Source: Platycnemis pennipes
Taxonomy: Eukaryota; Arthropoda; Insecta; Odonata; Platycnemididae
Direction: 5' to 3'
DNA length: 64,000 nucleotides
NCBI GenBank assembly: GCA_933228895.1
Contig: OW121854.1
Span: 6,141,131-6,205,130, forward strand
This document shows positions 1 to 11,372 of the stretch, piece after piece. Under the pieces are notes generated by a model. It saw only the letters and a list, made by a program, of their open reading frames with translations. It ran no database searches and was not told where the DNA came from. Positions within the stretch are counted from its first letter, which is position 1, and the number at the start of each line of letters is the position of its first letter. Position numbers and translations under genes: made by a program.

Positions 1-75
1 TCATGATCAGATTTTTCAAATTACGCAAGTGGGAAAATCTAGAAAATAATTGCATACAAAAATGTTTAAAAAAAA

Positions 76-378
76 CCGTCAGCTGAGGTCATTTGCGCCA
101 TTTAGGATAGGTTGGTAATTGGGTAATAGTAGAAGTTTTCAGGAAACGGAAGAAGGGTGGAGAGAAACCCGGTGTCGGCATTAGCCTACTCTTAACGAAA
201 GGCGTCAAGGGGACCATGGTTTAACGTCCCATCCGACGGACGGAGTACTGGACTTGAAATGCCCTCCACTAGGCACGCAAGTGGGGACCGATTTTCCACT
301 GAAAAATCTGACACTGCCAGGAGTCGAACCTGGGCCCTCGAGATTGGAGGCCAGTACTCTAGCCACCACACCAACCAG
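76..378 (-). repeat. tRNA-derived SINE (family S1), near full length
   Basis: The head lies at the right end and reads leftward. On the minus strand it carries a tRNA-like promoter: an A-box-like stretch (about 351-372) and a B box GGTTCGACTCC (complement of 320-330) in a recognisable T arm. The body (about 120-300) contains AACCCGGTGTCGGCATTAGC and a CGTCCCATCCGACGGACGGA-type block. Both blocks recur at about 15.4, 42.5, 46.6, 53.5, 58.1 and 60.8 kb, which defines the family. The left end (GAGGTCATTTGCGCC) is shared with the copy at 58 kb. SINEs of this type are non-coding and depend on a partner LINE. Confidence 0.8.
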
Positions 379-790
379 ATCCCATTAGTCGGTTGTTTAT
401 TTCTAAAGATGGTTCATTGCATGTTAGTAAAAAGTCTTTTCCATTGTCAACTGCAGATACATGGAATCGGTTTTCCTCGTGAGTGGTGAGGTCACCGTTT
501 TCTCATAAGAGATTATCAAATTTTTTAAGGGGTTCCTTACCGAACTTCCTAAGTGGAGTCACGTTGTGGTGGACACTTCCTAAGCCAGATGAAAAAAGTA
601 CACAATATTTACAGTACAGCCCCCTGTCTTTACGAGACAGCAAAAGCCAGTGGAACTTGTCAAGATGTGATCTCTGTGCATATTTTTTGTAGGCTTTCCT
701 TTCTTCATTACTTAGTTATGAGGGAACTGGTAGTCTAAAGGAGGAGTCCGCGGTTTCTGCAACAACGTAGCCTTTCCCACGGAGCATCAT
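379..790. other. No recognised feature
   Basis: Only short overlapping open frames with no family resemblance are visible here. I see no exon, RNA gene or clear repeat terminus. Confidence 0.5.
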
Positions 791-1111
791 GATATCGGCC
801 CAATATCATTTTTACACCGTCACATATCACTTATTGGCCAATCCGATATTGGCTACCGATATCGGCAAATGTCTAAAGTGATAACATTTGCCATTATAAA
901 AATGACATTTACTGACGATATTGGGCAAATATTAATTTGATTATAAAAAGACATGTCACCACTATACAGTGGCTGAAAGATTTAGTTACTGAAAGTTACT
1001 GAAAGATACGCAACTTTAAGCGTTATCATTGTAATAAAATATTTCAAACTCGTTTTCTGTTGAAGTTATTGGAGTTATAACCCAATGTGGGGGGTTCACA
1101 TTAATTGCCAT

Positions 1112-1191
1112 GCAAAAAAATTCGCCTGGACCGGGAATGGAACCACGGACCTTTGGCTGCTCAGACCATTACGCTACCCAGGATCCCTAAT
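1112..1191 (-). repeat. tRNA-like SINE head or tRNA pseudogene
   Basis: Read on the minus strand, an A-box-like TAGCGTAATGGTCTGAGC is followed by a B-box-like GGTTCCATTCC. The outer bases CCTGG and CCAGG can pair as a remnant acceptor stem. An A-run follows the 3' side (plus-strand 1113-1120 region), as in a short retroposed copy. Mismatches in the T and D arms argue against a functional tRNA gene. Confidence 0.5.
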
Positions 1192-1399
1192 TCGCAAGGC
1201 ACAATCATCGAGTTTGAAGGTACTAGATATTGAGCCCTCGCGGTCCATCAAGGATGGCAATGTAAGGGAGAAAGGGCTTCAAAGAAGCCACGACCAAAGG
1301 TGAACCCCATCCAGCGCTAAAGCCGCACTTGGCGGTTAATGTAGGATATTCCAAGCCTGCCGCGTGAACGGCAATTTGTAAGCAAACATCGAATCCTTA

Positions 1400-1476
1400 C
1401 TAATTCTGAAGATTCAAGCGATATGGAGTGGAAGCGAAACATGATAACGCAGGATCGTGTTTTTTCTTTCTGTGTT
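1400..1476 (+). repeat. 77-bp insertion with 12-bp target duplication (hairpin family H)
   Basis: The insert is flanked by perfect direct repeats ATCGAATCCTTA at 1388-1399 and 1477-1488. It begins TAATTCTGAAGATTCAAGCG and ends in a partly palindromic GATAACGCAG...CTGTGTTATC. A second member lies at 35376-35507 inside a mariner element. The CTGAAGA ... GCGAAAC layout resembles the terminal repeats of Penelope-like elements, but the family is not firmly classified. Confidence 0.6.
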
Positions 1477-1846
1477 ATCGAATCCTTAAATAGTCATATT
1501 TCTTATATTATATGTAGGCCTCCAAGTGGTTTCTGATGTTCTGACCAATCACAAACTTTTGACTTTCTTCTCTCTGACGTCGGGGGAAAAAAATGACTAC
1601 TCAAAATTATAAAATCCAGCGACCAGAAAAATATGATCATTTTTATACCCTTTATTAGTCAGCTAAGCTGACATCATCTTTGCATCGGAAAACGATATAT
1701 ATTAATTATCAATTCAAGATACGATCGACGATATCAATTTTACATCGGAGAAAGGAATAATTTGTGTCATTTTTATATCGTAATTATCATCCGATGTTAA
1801 AACGACATTGGTGACGTCAAAATGACATTGGGCCGACGTATAACTG

Positions 1847-2885
1847 CCATACGATGCTGCTTGGGTCTTATAGGCTTCCTCTCATCCTGCCTATTTTCTC
1901 TTTTTCCTCACCGATGAAAAATTTCAGGGGGGGGTCTAACTCCCCTGGCTACGCGCCTGGTGCGACCCTGCTATTCCATATTATATCATATATTGGCTAT
2001 TCCTACTATTCAAGGGTAGGTGAAGACTCACTTGTCTGTCAGTCGAGCTCCACGAGCTTATCACGAGACATCGGAAACTGCCGAACATTGCCGAAAGCAC
2101 TGAGGCACTTCCGACTATGCGGGCTCTATAGGTGTGTCCCAATGCACCAGATAGGTACCATCCCAGAATTTATGGAGGACGCCATCTTGGAAGGGTGTCC
2201 CAACTCGTTAATCATCATAAGGGAGCGGATTTAGGTACCTATTTCAGATTTGGGCATCGACGCGTGCATCCTTTTCCCATGATTTAAAGCATTCAAAGTG
2301 AGAGCAGTGGACTCGATGAAGACGGCTACCAACGAGGGAAAGTATTTTGGCTGAAAGTTTGTTGATATTGTTATAATTAGTGGAGTTGATTCGTTTATCA
2401 CATTATATACCGTTATAGGGAGTAGTGACATGACGGAGAGATTCATTCAGGAGTAGGAGAAGGCCGAATCGTTCTACATTAAAATAAATATATTATTTAA
2501 ATTACGGAAAATATGACAAGATGCTAATCTACGGTACGCTAAAATCAAATTAAATTCTCTTTACACAATGGCATGAGAAAGTTAACAATATGGATTGTGT
2601 AAGATTTTGTACATCATTAGTCATCCCTTTCACATTCTCTTGTTTTTCATCGGTTTCGATCCCAGCAGATAGCAATACCTGCGTAAGGATGTCCCAATTC
2701 ATGCTCCCTTTTAGGTTCGCCAGCTAAATTTTAGGCACCCAAATCCATTCTCCCTAATGCCTAACAGCCTATTTTATTTTTGAGCTTGTTTTTTACAGTA
2801 GGGAGTGCTACGCTCTACGATAAAGACAACTCAAACTTCTCTCACGTTTGGGACTTGTAGCCATGCATTTGCATATACACTCCCT
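1847..2885. other. No recognised gene; possible TE end near 1925-1965
   Basis: A G-run followed by CTCCCCTGGCTACGCGCCTG (about 1942-1962) resembles the worn end of a DNA transposon. The rest, including open frames at 1854-2234 and 2231-2446, has no recognisable homology. Confidence 0.35.
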
Positions 2886-3090
2886 TTATTTATTTTATTT
2901 TATTTATTTATTTGTCTTATTTTAATATGCGTATTTCAGGACTCAAAGTCATCTCTTCCAATGAACATGTTGGACGGTACAAACATCCATGCCCCGGAAA
3001 GTGAAAATACTCCCCGGGCGGGATTCGAACCCGCGACCATGGGATCGACAGGCGAGGGATTTACCCCGCCGCCACCGGGGCCGGCAATCC
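2886..3090 (-). repeat. tRNA-derived SINE (family S2)
   Basis: Minus strand. The tRNA-like head at 3012-3090 has an A-box match (TGGCGGCGGGGTAAATCCC) and a perfect 5-bp T arm GCGGG/CCCGC around TTCGAAT (B box, complement of 3021-3031). Six acceptor-stem pairs (CCCCGG with CCGGGG) remain. The element ends at the left in a TTTATTTATTTTA tract, that is, an AAATA-type 3' tail on the transcript strand. The unrelated body shows that this is a different family from S1. Confidence 0.7.
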
Positions 3091-3149
3091 TTTTCAAGGA
3101 TATAAAAACTATGAAACTAATAAAAATTAAAATTTTTTGATAAAATTTG

Positions 3150-3197
3150 GGGGGGGGTCATGACCCCTGTGACCCCCCCCCCTAAATCCGCCACTGG
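3150..3197. mobile_element. DNA-transposon terminal fragment
   Basis: A G-run, a C-run and the ending CCTAAATCCGCCACTG are the typical appearance of a worn hAT-like terminus (CAGTGGCG read inward). Only one end is visible. Confidence 0.35.
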
Positions 3198-3642
3198 CCC
3201 CTCTGTACTATATAGCGGAGGAAGTACGGATTGAAATTAACCTGCAGCTCCGGGACGAACGACACCATGAGCTCCACTGTTGTCTACTTGAACAAATTGG
3301 TCCCACTGAGCGAAATGTTGTCTTTTCACTTAACATTATTCATCGTAGCTTCTCGCGGGCACGCATTTCCGGCTTGGGCGCGTAATGTCCTTCCTAAAAT
3401 GACCAGTAAATGGATTTTAATAATCAGAATCATAATTCTGGCTCAATTGAAGGGATGGTATCGATTTCTTAAACAATCTACCGAATCTAGAGATTTATTG
3501 AAGATGTCATTCGTGATTTTTTTCCTCAAGTCCCCAGTGAAAACAATTGCTTCAAATTTACTTTTATTCTCAGCATTAATAATTTGCTTTGTAGTATTCG
3601 CCTAGTTACAATGAAATTTCGTCTCATCTGGCGTTAAAGTTC
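3198..3642. other. Unrecognised open frame, no assignment
   Basis: An open frame at 3231-3605 (124 codons, plus) is hydrophobic toward its C-terminus. It shows no domain I recognise and no gene context. Probably a chance frame. Confidence 0.4.
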
Positions 3643-3753
3643 ACATCATCATCATCATTGGTCAACAATCCTAGGATTTATTTGACGCAGCTTTCCATTC
3701 CATTCTTCTATCGGCCAACCTTTTCATTGTGACGTAATTCTTCTCTTTTTCCT
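3643..3753 (-). mobile_element. RTE LINE 3'-end fragment
   Basis: This matches the 3' end of the large LINE at 20.1 kb almost base for base: the CATCATCATCATTGG tail, GGTCAACAATCCTAGGATT and the block encoding the ADRR(I/N)EW(K)AAS-like C-terminus. It is strongly 5'-truncated and directly abuts an S1 SINE 3' end in the same orientation. Confidence 0.85.
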
Positions 3754-3756
3754 TGG

Positions 3757-3836
3757 GTGTTTTCAAGTCTGTTTCCGCACTAATAGGCGCTTCAGACCGG
3801 GAGGAAAGGTATAAGGATAGGAATGGAAGGGAGAGT
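3757..3836 (-). repeat. S1 SINE 3' fragment
   Basis: About 80 bases (TTTTCAAGTCTGTTTCCGCA ... ATAAGGATAGGAATGGAAGG) are nearly identical to 27093-27172 and match the left ends of the SINEs at 53 kb. The tRNA-like head is absent, so the copy is 5'-truncated. Confidence 0.75.
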
Positions 3837-4600
3837 TAATAATGGATACATCCTTCACAGTTTCCTTAAGTTCACAGTTTAGGAAATTTAATGTCTGTTG
3901 ACTCTAATCCATTGCCGAAGGTCCGCAAATGTATGCATAGATTGAAATCCATAATCTACTCTTGCAAGCTATTGGCCCAATAAAAAGTGATCAGGGGCAT
4001 TCTGGGATTTAACCATCGACATTTATGTTTGCAAATCAGCCGCATACTCGCCCTAAATCCCGCTTTCCCAAGCAGTGCCGTCCTCTCGGAGTTGAGTTGC
4101 AAGCTATCGAGTACCTAGCTCTATCCCTTGGCGGGGGCCGTGCCGATGGATTGTCGCTGGGGATTCGGGCGGAGTGGCATGGTCGCTCGTGTTTTGTTTT
4201 CCGGCGCTGGAGGAAGGGGAGGTGGAGCTGGATCCCTACTTCTTGATTGACCGGACGTGTCAAATGCCGTCCGACAGGAAAATCTCGCCTTCCTTTCGAT
4301 GTGGGTTTCGCAGAGGCTTCGGCCGCTTCCGTGACCCTCGTCCGACGTCAGCCTCGTCTCCAGTTCGTGCGCGAACGTGATTCGATGGAGAGGTCCGTGC
4401 TGGAGGAATCGGAGTACCGTGCTGAATTTTACTCTGCGAACTTACGCATGGTCAATAAGGAGATGGGCAAGTACTGACTTTAAAAATCCCAGATTTACGA
4501 TCAAATTAAGGTTTTCCAGCGCTAGTTTTTGAGTTCACGAAAATACTTTGAGGTTTTCCCTACTTTTCTCCATGGCCAGAATTAATATTTACATGTCAGG
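3837..4600. other. No recognised feature; moderately GC-rich block at 4040-4400
   Basis: Overlapping open frames on both strands at 4025-4477 follow from locally higher GC content. None resembles a known protein. A host exon cannot be excluded but is not supported. Confidence 0.4.
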
Positions 4601-4639
4601 TGTATCTCACATTAAAATAATTTACTTCATTACAACTCT

Positions 4640-4923
4640 TGGCAGGAAGGCTCGTACAATTAGGTATATGAATAACGGTAAATATGTCCAATACGAGTGC
4701 AGCAATGGATAACATTGGTAACTGCATATAAGGAGTTGAATTTAATCCAGCATGTTTTTTCATGTTTGCTTTGCTATTTTTATCTTTTTTTAAATGGTGA
4801 AGTTTAGAACCATATATAAACACTAATCCTTTTTAATGCATGATGAATAGTGCATATTTGGTGAGAATTCACCCCCTGCCACACAACTTTTTGGTGGCTT
4901 GCAGAGTATTATGTAGATGTAGG
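4640..4923 (+). mobile_element. CR1-type LINE 3' end
   Basis: Plus-strand tail ending GGTGGCTTGCAGAGTATTAT then GTAGATGTAG, the signature of this family. The segment TCGTACAATTAGGTATATGA ... GGTAAATATGTCCAATA corresponds to the end of the coding region and start of the 3' UTR of the copy at 42.6-43.1 kb, read in reverse. Only the last codons and the UTR remain. Confidence 0.7.
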
Positions 4924-5551
4924 GATTCATGTGCTAGGTAAAATATCATAGAACTATAAAGTCACTCATTGAAGAGGTTGGCTATGTCATTTGAAATCTA
5001 GTTTTACAGTAGTGGGGCGAATTCCTGTTTCGGGAAAATGTCTTTTCCATCCTCTGCGTCACGTCACAAGTCTTTATTGTAATATAAAAACAAAATTTGA
5101 ATACATTTCTGCAGGTGAAACAAACATCAAGTAGGAATCTCTTGTTCATATAAATTTTCTGAAATTGAATAATTGATTCAACTCCTTAGATATTTTTGTT
5201 ATTTTCTCAAAGTATATCAGCAGAAATTACAAAAGATACTTTGATTTGCTTGTTAGAATTGGATTCCATGATCAGAGTCATTTTCAGTGAATCGTTTTCT
5301 CAATTTATCTCAGTGGCCCCTTTGGTTTTTGGTTTCTGACCACCAATATCTCTGCAGCATTCATCTTAGCTCTTTTGACAGATGTTGTCATCTCCTTTTC
5401 CATATTTCCGCCATCACTCTTCATGCAAATTGTCTATGATGGCCACTACCGAGCCCTTCCTCTCTCTTGCTTATGACACACCCACTCTCAGCGTCCGATT
5501 CAGCCTTAATCGATTTGGACCAATACTAAGTTCATGGCATAAATTGTGGTA
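4924..5551. other. No recognised feature
   Basis: AT-rich sequence with short unrelated open frames. I see no gene or repeat terminus. Confidence 0.5.
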
Positions 5552-5556
5552 CGACG

Positions 5557-5870
5557 CGCAGTGGGCTCAAATCGAAATTAGCACTACTAAAGTCCAAAAG
5601 TGCTTTTTTTTTAGATATCGTTTTCAAACTTGGCACATATACACACCAATGATTGGTGATTATTTAATGGTAAGTCATTTTTCATAGGTATTACCCGTTA
5701 CTTAGATACAGAGGGTCAAACACGACCACATTTCGAAAAAAGCGCCCGCTCTCATTTTCTTCGAAAATCTTAGAAGTTGAGCAGATATAGGTGTAATTAA
5801 AGGATTCTCGGTTAAAACTCTTTCGGGTCATTATAGATGAATGTTTGTTTTTCGGTTGTACCCCGCGTTC
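5557..5870 (+). mobile_element. Transib-like terminus (solo end, diverged)
   Basis: The sequence starts CGCAGTGGGCTCAAATCG directly after CGACG (5552-5556), the same 5-base flank as the element at 22.7 kb. Over about 300 bases it follows that element's arm with many substitutions: GTCCAAAA, TTTTTTTAGATAT, AACTTGGC.CATATAC.CAC, TTA..TAGATACAGAGG.TCAAA, AAATTTC-like and CGAAAATCTTAGAAGTTG. No opposite end was found before the Penelope-like remnant begins. It is probably an older family member or an amputated copy. Confidence 0.5.
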
Positions 5871-6545
5871 TATACCAGGTGTGACCCTGACGTTTCGTGG
5901 CCGTTGCTGGTCACTTTATCCACGGGAATGAGGTATCTGTCGAGTTGGAGGAGTTTATATAGTGGTTTCATGGAGGGAAAAGGATGGGAAGGGGAGGAGT
6001 GGAAGGAGTAGTCATATCATTTTTATTTCGGTTCAAAGCTGGGTCCCACGTGTGGATGACTTGGAGGCCACAGTCCCTATTATAATTTTGCTGGCATTTT
6101 CTTATTACCAAAGCTTCGCGGATCAGCCGGGGCTTGAAGTTTTTCACTTTGGCGATTATCTTTGTTTCTTTGAGGTCTATCGCGTGTCCCAAGGCTGCAT
6201 GTTCCGCTACTGCTGATTTTAAGGGTTCCCAGTCGAATAGCCCGCTCGTGTTCTTGTAAGCGGATTTTAACGGAGTGTCCGGTTTCGCCGATATATACCC
6301 GAATACGTCACTGTACGGTATAGGTTTCATATTACTACGGAGATATACATTTATTTTTAACAGAAAACGAAGTGAATATATTGTTTTGAGGTTTTTAGCC
6401 GTTTCTCGAACGAAAAGATGACTGAAAAAATACTTTATAAAAGCACATTCCGACAATTTCCTTTGGTTGACTCCCTTATGGCGGAGTTGTTCAACCCCAT
6501 AAGTGGGGTAAACCCGGCGCTTTAAAAAAATTAGTGATTGCATAG
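5870..6545 (-). pseudogene. Penelope-like element, GIY-YIG endonuclease end (broken)
   Basis: Penelope-like elements encode a reverse transcriptase followed by a GIY-YIG nuclease, which acts in the nucleus during target-primed integration. On the minus strand, bases 6300 to about 6245 read VYIGETGHSVKIRLQEHE, a clear YIG block with the usual following Arg and Glu. Near 6220 the reading shifts by one base into KSAVAEHAALGHAIDLKETK, the next conserved block of the same domain. The frame at 5968-6543 therefore joins a shifted upstream part to the true C-terminal part and ends after HTWDPALNRNKN. A GACGTTTCGTGGCCGTTGCT motif at about 5889 is shared with the copy at 61.26 kb and marks the 3' end. 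Reverse transcriptase is not recognisable upstream. Frameshifted, non-functional copy. Confidence 0.8.
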
Positions 6546-7754
6546 GCGTAGCAGAAATTCTTACGCACTAAACAGGCATTATATAATTAATGGACGATTT
6601 GCTCGTTGCAACCCAAACTATTTAAATAAAAATTCAAAATACAATCGTTTATTGCATTGAACAAATGAGATAAACACATACGTTATCGCCAAGTATTCAT
6701 TTAACAACTTACCTCCACGCATAAACAGATAAACAACACCCATAGTGATACCGTACCGTGACGTCATGCGATGACGTCGTGTTTTTAAGCTGCCGAAAAG
6801 GTACAATTTTAAAAGAGTAATATCTTTGTAAAACAAATTAATTCTTCAGCAAAATTTTCGGCAAGCACATTTCAGCTAATAAACTTCACATTCAAAGAGT
6901 TATAAAAAATAGTGCATGTTCCCCATTGTATGCGGATGGTTTTTTAAGTCGTGGAACAGTTCCGGAAATGAGACTCTCCTCCCTTCACTTCTGCAGTTGT
7001 TGTAGCTGCCTGAGGCGTGGGAATGGGGACGCCTTGCGCCCACCCCCTCACACTCCTCCACCCCCAGAGCCAACTTTTGAGCGAGATGTGGGTTTAAACT
7101 CCAGCCCCAGACCACTCGGCTGGGAACGCCAGCTGGGTTTGCTTTCGCCCCTACGCTTTAAGGGCCGGGCCCTTCGGTGCCAAGAGGGTGCCGAGTTCGT
7201 GCCCAAGTGGGCCTCTGCAGGAGGACCACTTGGCCTCGCCTCAAAACATTCTCCTCCTCTCTCTTCATTTACGTTCGCGACGAGGCGTCGCTGGAGAATG
7301 CCACGAAATTCACGCTCCGACGTCTACGGAACACGGTTTCTCTACTCTCCGAATATCTTTCCCAGTGAAAGTTTTGTTGCAGCTGCCATCACTAAAACGT
7401 GTTGGAATCATTATCACATCGTAGGCGGACATATCGATTAACTCTGTGGCAATAATTTGAAAGGGATAGGTTCTCTGAAGTTGTTAGATATATATAACTG
7501 CTAAATCTATTGTTGTTAGATAGTGTAACTGCTTCATTATTACACGTGATTTGGTGAGATAAAACAAGATTAGGGTGAAAGATTGTTAAACCAATACATT
7601 AACATGTCATTTTTCCCGAATACTGTAAGAAAACTTAATAGACAGCGCAATAAAGGAATAGCCAGGTGTAATATAGTTACGGTAGTAGGTAGTGGATGAA
7701 GAATGTTTTAAAATTACTCGTGCATACTAGGGGAATAAAATTTAATGTATTTAG
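6546..7754. other. No recognised gene; GC-rich segment 6960-7330
   Basis: The GC-rich block carries overlapping frames on both strands (6926-7441 plus is the longest, 171 codons; proline- and serine-rich). No family is recognised. It could be a diverged repeat or an unannotated exon, but nothing in the sequence decides. Confidence 0.4.
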
Positions 7755-7963
7755 AGAAACACTTTTCTAGCAAATATTCACTTCATTGCCATGCAGTTAC
7801 TATCCATCTAGTTGCACGTGACTATTACTTCTAACGTATTTCCATGTAGTGGCATCATTGTAGCTCTCAGCTGCATGTAAGTATGTACTGTATGTAAGGT
7901 TTCCTTCACCATACACACCCTCATGGTGGCTCCCAGGGTATTACGTGGATGTAGATGCAAAGG
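7755..7963 (+). mobile_element. CR1-type LINE 3' tail
   Basis: Ends CATGGTGGCTCCCAGGGTAT then TACGTGGATGTAGATG, with an upstream CACCATACACACCCTCA that corresponds to the CCACACACCCT block of the other copies. Non-coding tail only, quite diverged. Confidence 0.6.
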
Positions 7964-10900
7964 AACTACCCTTTAAAATTCAAAAATTAACTACGCATTA
8001 ATGAAATGGTGAAAAGCTTTTGTCAAAATATCTTCCAACTTCCAAATAGAACTTTATTCAGTGAAAAATTCAATATTTTCAACCTTGGAGGTAAAGCTAC
8101 ATAAAATCAAGATGAAGTTGATTCCTAAAACATTTCATTCTTCATTTTTTCCTAACACTTGAGTAATTTTAATTTTTTTGATTAACCGTTAGCACCTCTT
8201 TTTATTTTAATCTATGGACCCGCTACCCATGGTTCGCGAAATACTAACATAAGATACAATGGAAGCAGACACACGTTTGGGTTTGACAGTCTTATTTTAT
8301 GTACCGTTGTGTTTTATTTTCTAAGAGTTTGCGAGTGTTTAACTTGAAGAAAATACGAGTTATTTTTTTAATTTATCAGATGGAATGACATTCAGAACGA
8401 ACGAATGTAACCTTAGTATGCTGAAGTGATGAAAAAGTCCGTACAGGAGTTTTTGTGAGTTAATTCCAGGATTTGGAAGAGACTCGTAATGAGCATTACT
8501 CCTGAAATGATAAAAACAGTTCTCAGTCGTAATATCCTGCCTTAATACTCCTTAATCAGACCTAAATCCTTGTAGCAGTAAGTTACTCTTTGTTGTTTTG
8601 CATGAAACTTCTGGATTTGACTTTCAACACTGGAAAACGGCTTTGACTCAGGGAATATGGTTCCAAAATTGTTGGCCAACACTCTCGTATTGATGATGGC
8701 AGCCGGTTATCAACTGTGATAATACGCGAAGATTTAATCTTAAAGCGCGCAAAGACCCGTCCTAAAATTTTAAGAGAGCCTGCGCCGTTTTTTGAGAGCC
8801 AATTTGTTGGGGTTGTCATTTCCGCCTTTACCGTCCAGGCTCTCTATGAAGCCACTTGGCTCTTATGATGACTGCTCCTCCCTCCCTCCCCGCAATCATC
8901 ATCACTTACCTCTTGCGACATACTCTTCCATTGGCCCGGGTGGTATTGTGTGAAAGTTGGAATTTTGAAGGTTCCTTGAGATGACATTAAATATCCTTAA
9001 CTTATTAATTTAAAAAAAATTATGCCAAGCGAATTTGAATTTGTCAAAACCGCACAGGATTGGCTCTATATCACTTTATGATGTAATCTAATAGGTAGAA
9101 TTAGATATCGGTTTTAGGTGCTCCAATGGTTTCCATCTATCTCACTATCTAGCATAAGCCTCCCAAAGGCACAAAGGGGCATGTTCGTACCGACCAGTCT
9201 ACTGTGACGTCGTGGCCTTTTCTTTCAATTAATTATTTATATTCGGAAAGTTCTCGCCCCTTCTTCATTAGAATTCACTATGCATCTCCTATTATCTTAT
9301 CTCTCTTTCAACAACAGCCTCGTAATACTCTTTTCCAAATAAAAACCAACAGTCAACGATTAATAAAACAGCATTTCTTTTAGAAAACCAGGAAAATAAA
9401 AATTTTCACCCAATAAAAAGAAACAAGCAACAACATAATGAAGAAAAACTAAGCATAATGAATACTGAACGACTCCAATACTGAAAATATATCAATCCAA
9501 TTACTGTTTTATTTAGGGTATGGCACGTCGTTACACTACGGTAGAACCTCACAGTTGATGTCACCATCATTCACGATTCCTTCACCTCGCTCTAAAATGC
9601 CCCGCGGGAATGACTCACCTCTTTCTTCATTTTACAGATCCCTAAAACCCAACATCTAGTACGCAAGTTCAACACTGGCGTCAACCGAGCCTCGCCAACT
9701 CTATCGATATCCCAATTGCCTCTAGTTGCCTATTTATATTTTTTTCATTTCCGTGCATGCTAATGCATATACATATTTTTGTGGTGTGGTTAGCATAGCA
9801 ATATATATTTCTCATTCAGTGCTATTATCTTTACTTTCAAGTGGAAAAAAAGTCGTCCTTACGATATTTTTGGTGTGTTTCTTATTTGATGTGCAGGCAT
9901 GCACCTATTTTGATTCTGCTGGCAAAAACTTACTTTCACGTAAAATAAAAATTTCTCGGAAAATTGACGCACAAAATAATGAAGGTCATGCCGGTGAAGA
10001 AGTTAAATTTATCTCTTAATCATCCTGTAACAATAGGACAAAATCATTTATTGCCAACTATAGTTTTAATAATGTGGACAAAAGTGAAGTTTACGCTTTG
10101 AATTGCAACTCAGGTAATTATCATAGAAACGTCCACATAACGGTTTGGAGATTTATCACTAGAATTAAGGAAGATAAAAATTGTTTTCGGACTGGCGAAG
10201 AATCCTCTTTGCTTGGTAAACATCTATTCAAACGTGACTATACTAGCGACTGTGAACCTGATTTTTTACATATACCTAAAAGTTAAAGGTGAAACATTGA
10301 TTTATTTTAACAACAGAAAGTTGTTTGTTTAGATAAGAATTGTTAACTTGTTATCAATGCTACTTTGAATAACATTCATTTTGATGTTAATCATTTTTAT
10401 AACATTCGAGTTCTATATGTATTGAGATCTCAACGACCTTATTAACGAAATATATATCTCAAAAATGACATTTTTTTGTCGTAACCAAAGTTGGTTAAAA
10501 ATTAAATGTTGAATATACAGCCAAAGTTACACTTATTTTTCCGCGATGCAGCTCCACAAAGTAAATTCTTAAATTTACGAAATATTTTAAATGTTATATT
10601 TTGTGAGGATTGTATGATTTTAATAAAATAAAATAGGCAGTTTGACAAGTTTATTAACTAGTCCGTCATGCCAGACCTTGTCAAAGGCAAGGCTTTTTCT
10701 TATTATCCAGGAGTTAAAACCGGATGTGAGGTATTCGTTCAATCTATAGAATTAGATGAAATAAAGTTAACCCTATAATTTGGCTAAACCGGTTTCGGAG
10801 ATATTGTTTTCAATACTTTAATTTGGCCTATGGACAATCCTGGTCTTCGCACATTTTCTACCTATAGAATTTATGAGTCATAGAAGTCCTTTGGAAAACC

Positions 10901-11132
10901 GCCGACTGAGAATATTTATTTGTAAGAGTTTGAAATGATAGTTAAGGAGATGGGGCGACCTATTTCTGTTATAAATTTTTAAAACATTTCATTCCCATTG
11001 GATAATTTCCCTTCATAATCTCCCTTTCAGTATTTAATATCTCATATAAGTTATTTCTATCATATTGTAGATTTTACGATGACTTTTTCCCAGTTTTTAT
11101 GCGTGTAGTTTACTCTAAGATGAATTATAAAG
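7964..11132. other. No recognised feature (3.2 kb)
   Basis: AT-rich sequence. Open frames at 8583-8819 (minus), 9726-10019 and 10074-10286 (plus) have no recognisable domains. A CTCCC-rich stretch at 8878-8893 is low complexity. Confidence 0.45.
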
Positions 11133-11372
11133 GTTAAATGGATCTACTGAGTAGCGAGGAAAGTCCTAAGAATAGGGAGAGAAAATAGCATCCTGCTGCA
11201 ACAGCAAAAAGAAAGACAACTTCAACGTATGAGATATATGGAACAAGTTATGAAAGATGTTAAAGAGAAGAATTACCAACGTAAATATGATTATGTTGGC
11301 CGATTGAAGAATCGAAAGGAGAGCTGAGTCAAACCATTATTAGGATTATTAACCGATGATGATGAGTTAACT
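11133..11372 (+). mobile_element. RTE LINE 3' fragment with internal deletion
   Basis: Plus strand. AAATGGATCTACTGAGTAGC encodes a KWI..VS-like stretch equivalent to KWIDRVSNEEVL of the LINE at 20 kb. After a jump it continues with MRYMEQVMKDVKEKNY and a ...GTCAAACCATTATTAGGATT ATTAACCGATGATGATGAG tail. About 60 residues between the two parts are missing and stops are present. Confidence 0.75.

Larger units (their letters stand above)
790..1846. mobile_element. Candidate degenerate TIR element (GGCCCAAT ends)
   Basis: The left end reads TATCGGCCCAATATCATTTT and the right end, read inward on the minus strand, TACGTCGGCCCAATGTCATT. The two match imperfectly over about 30 bases. The flanking 150-250 bases on both sides are rich in short motifs such as GATATTGG, CATCGG and AAATGACATT. 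No target duplication is evident. A tRNA-like SINE head (about 1122-1191) and a small hairpin insertion (1400-1476) lie inside. The superfamily cannot be assigned; chance similarity of AT-rich repeats is possible. Confidence 0.35.

Noticed and set aside
3012..3090. Functional tRNA gene
   Set aside because: Good T arm and partial acceptor stem, but a poor D arm and an attached body with an AAATA tail show it is a SINE head.
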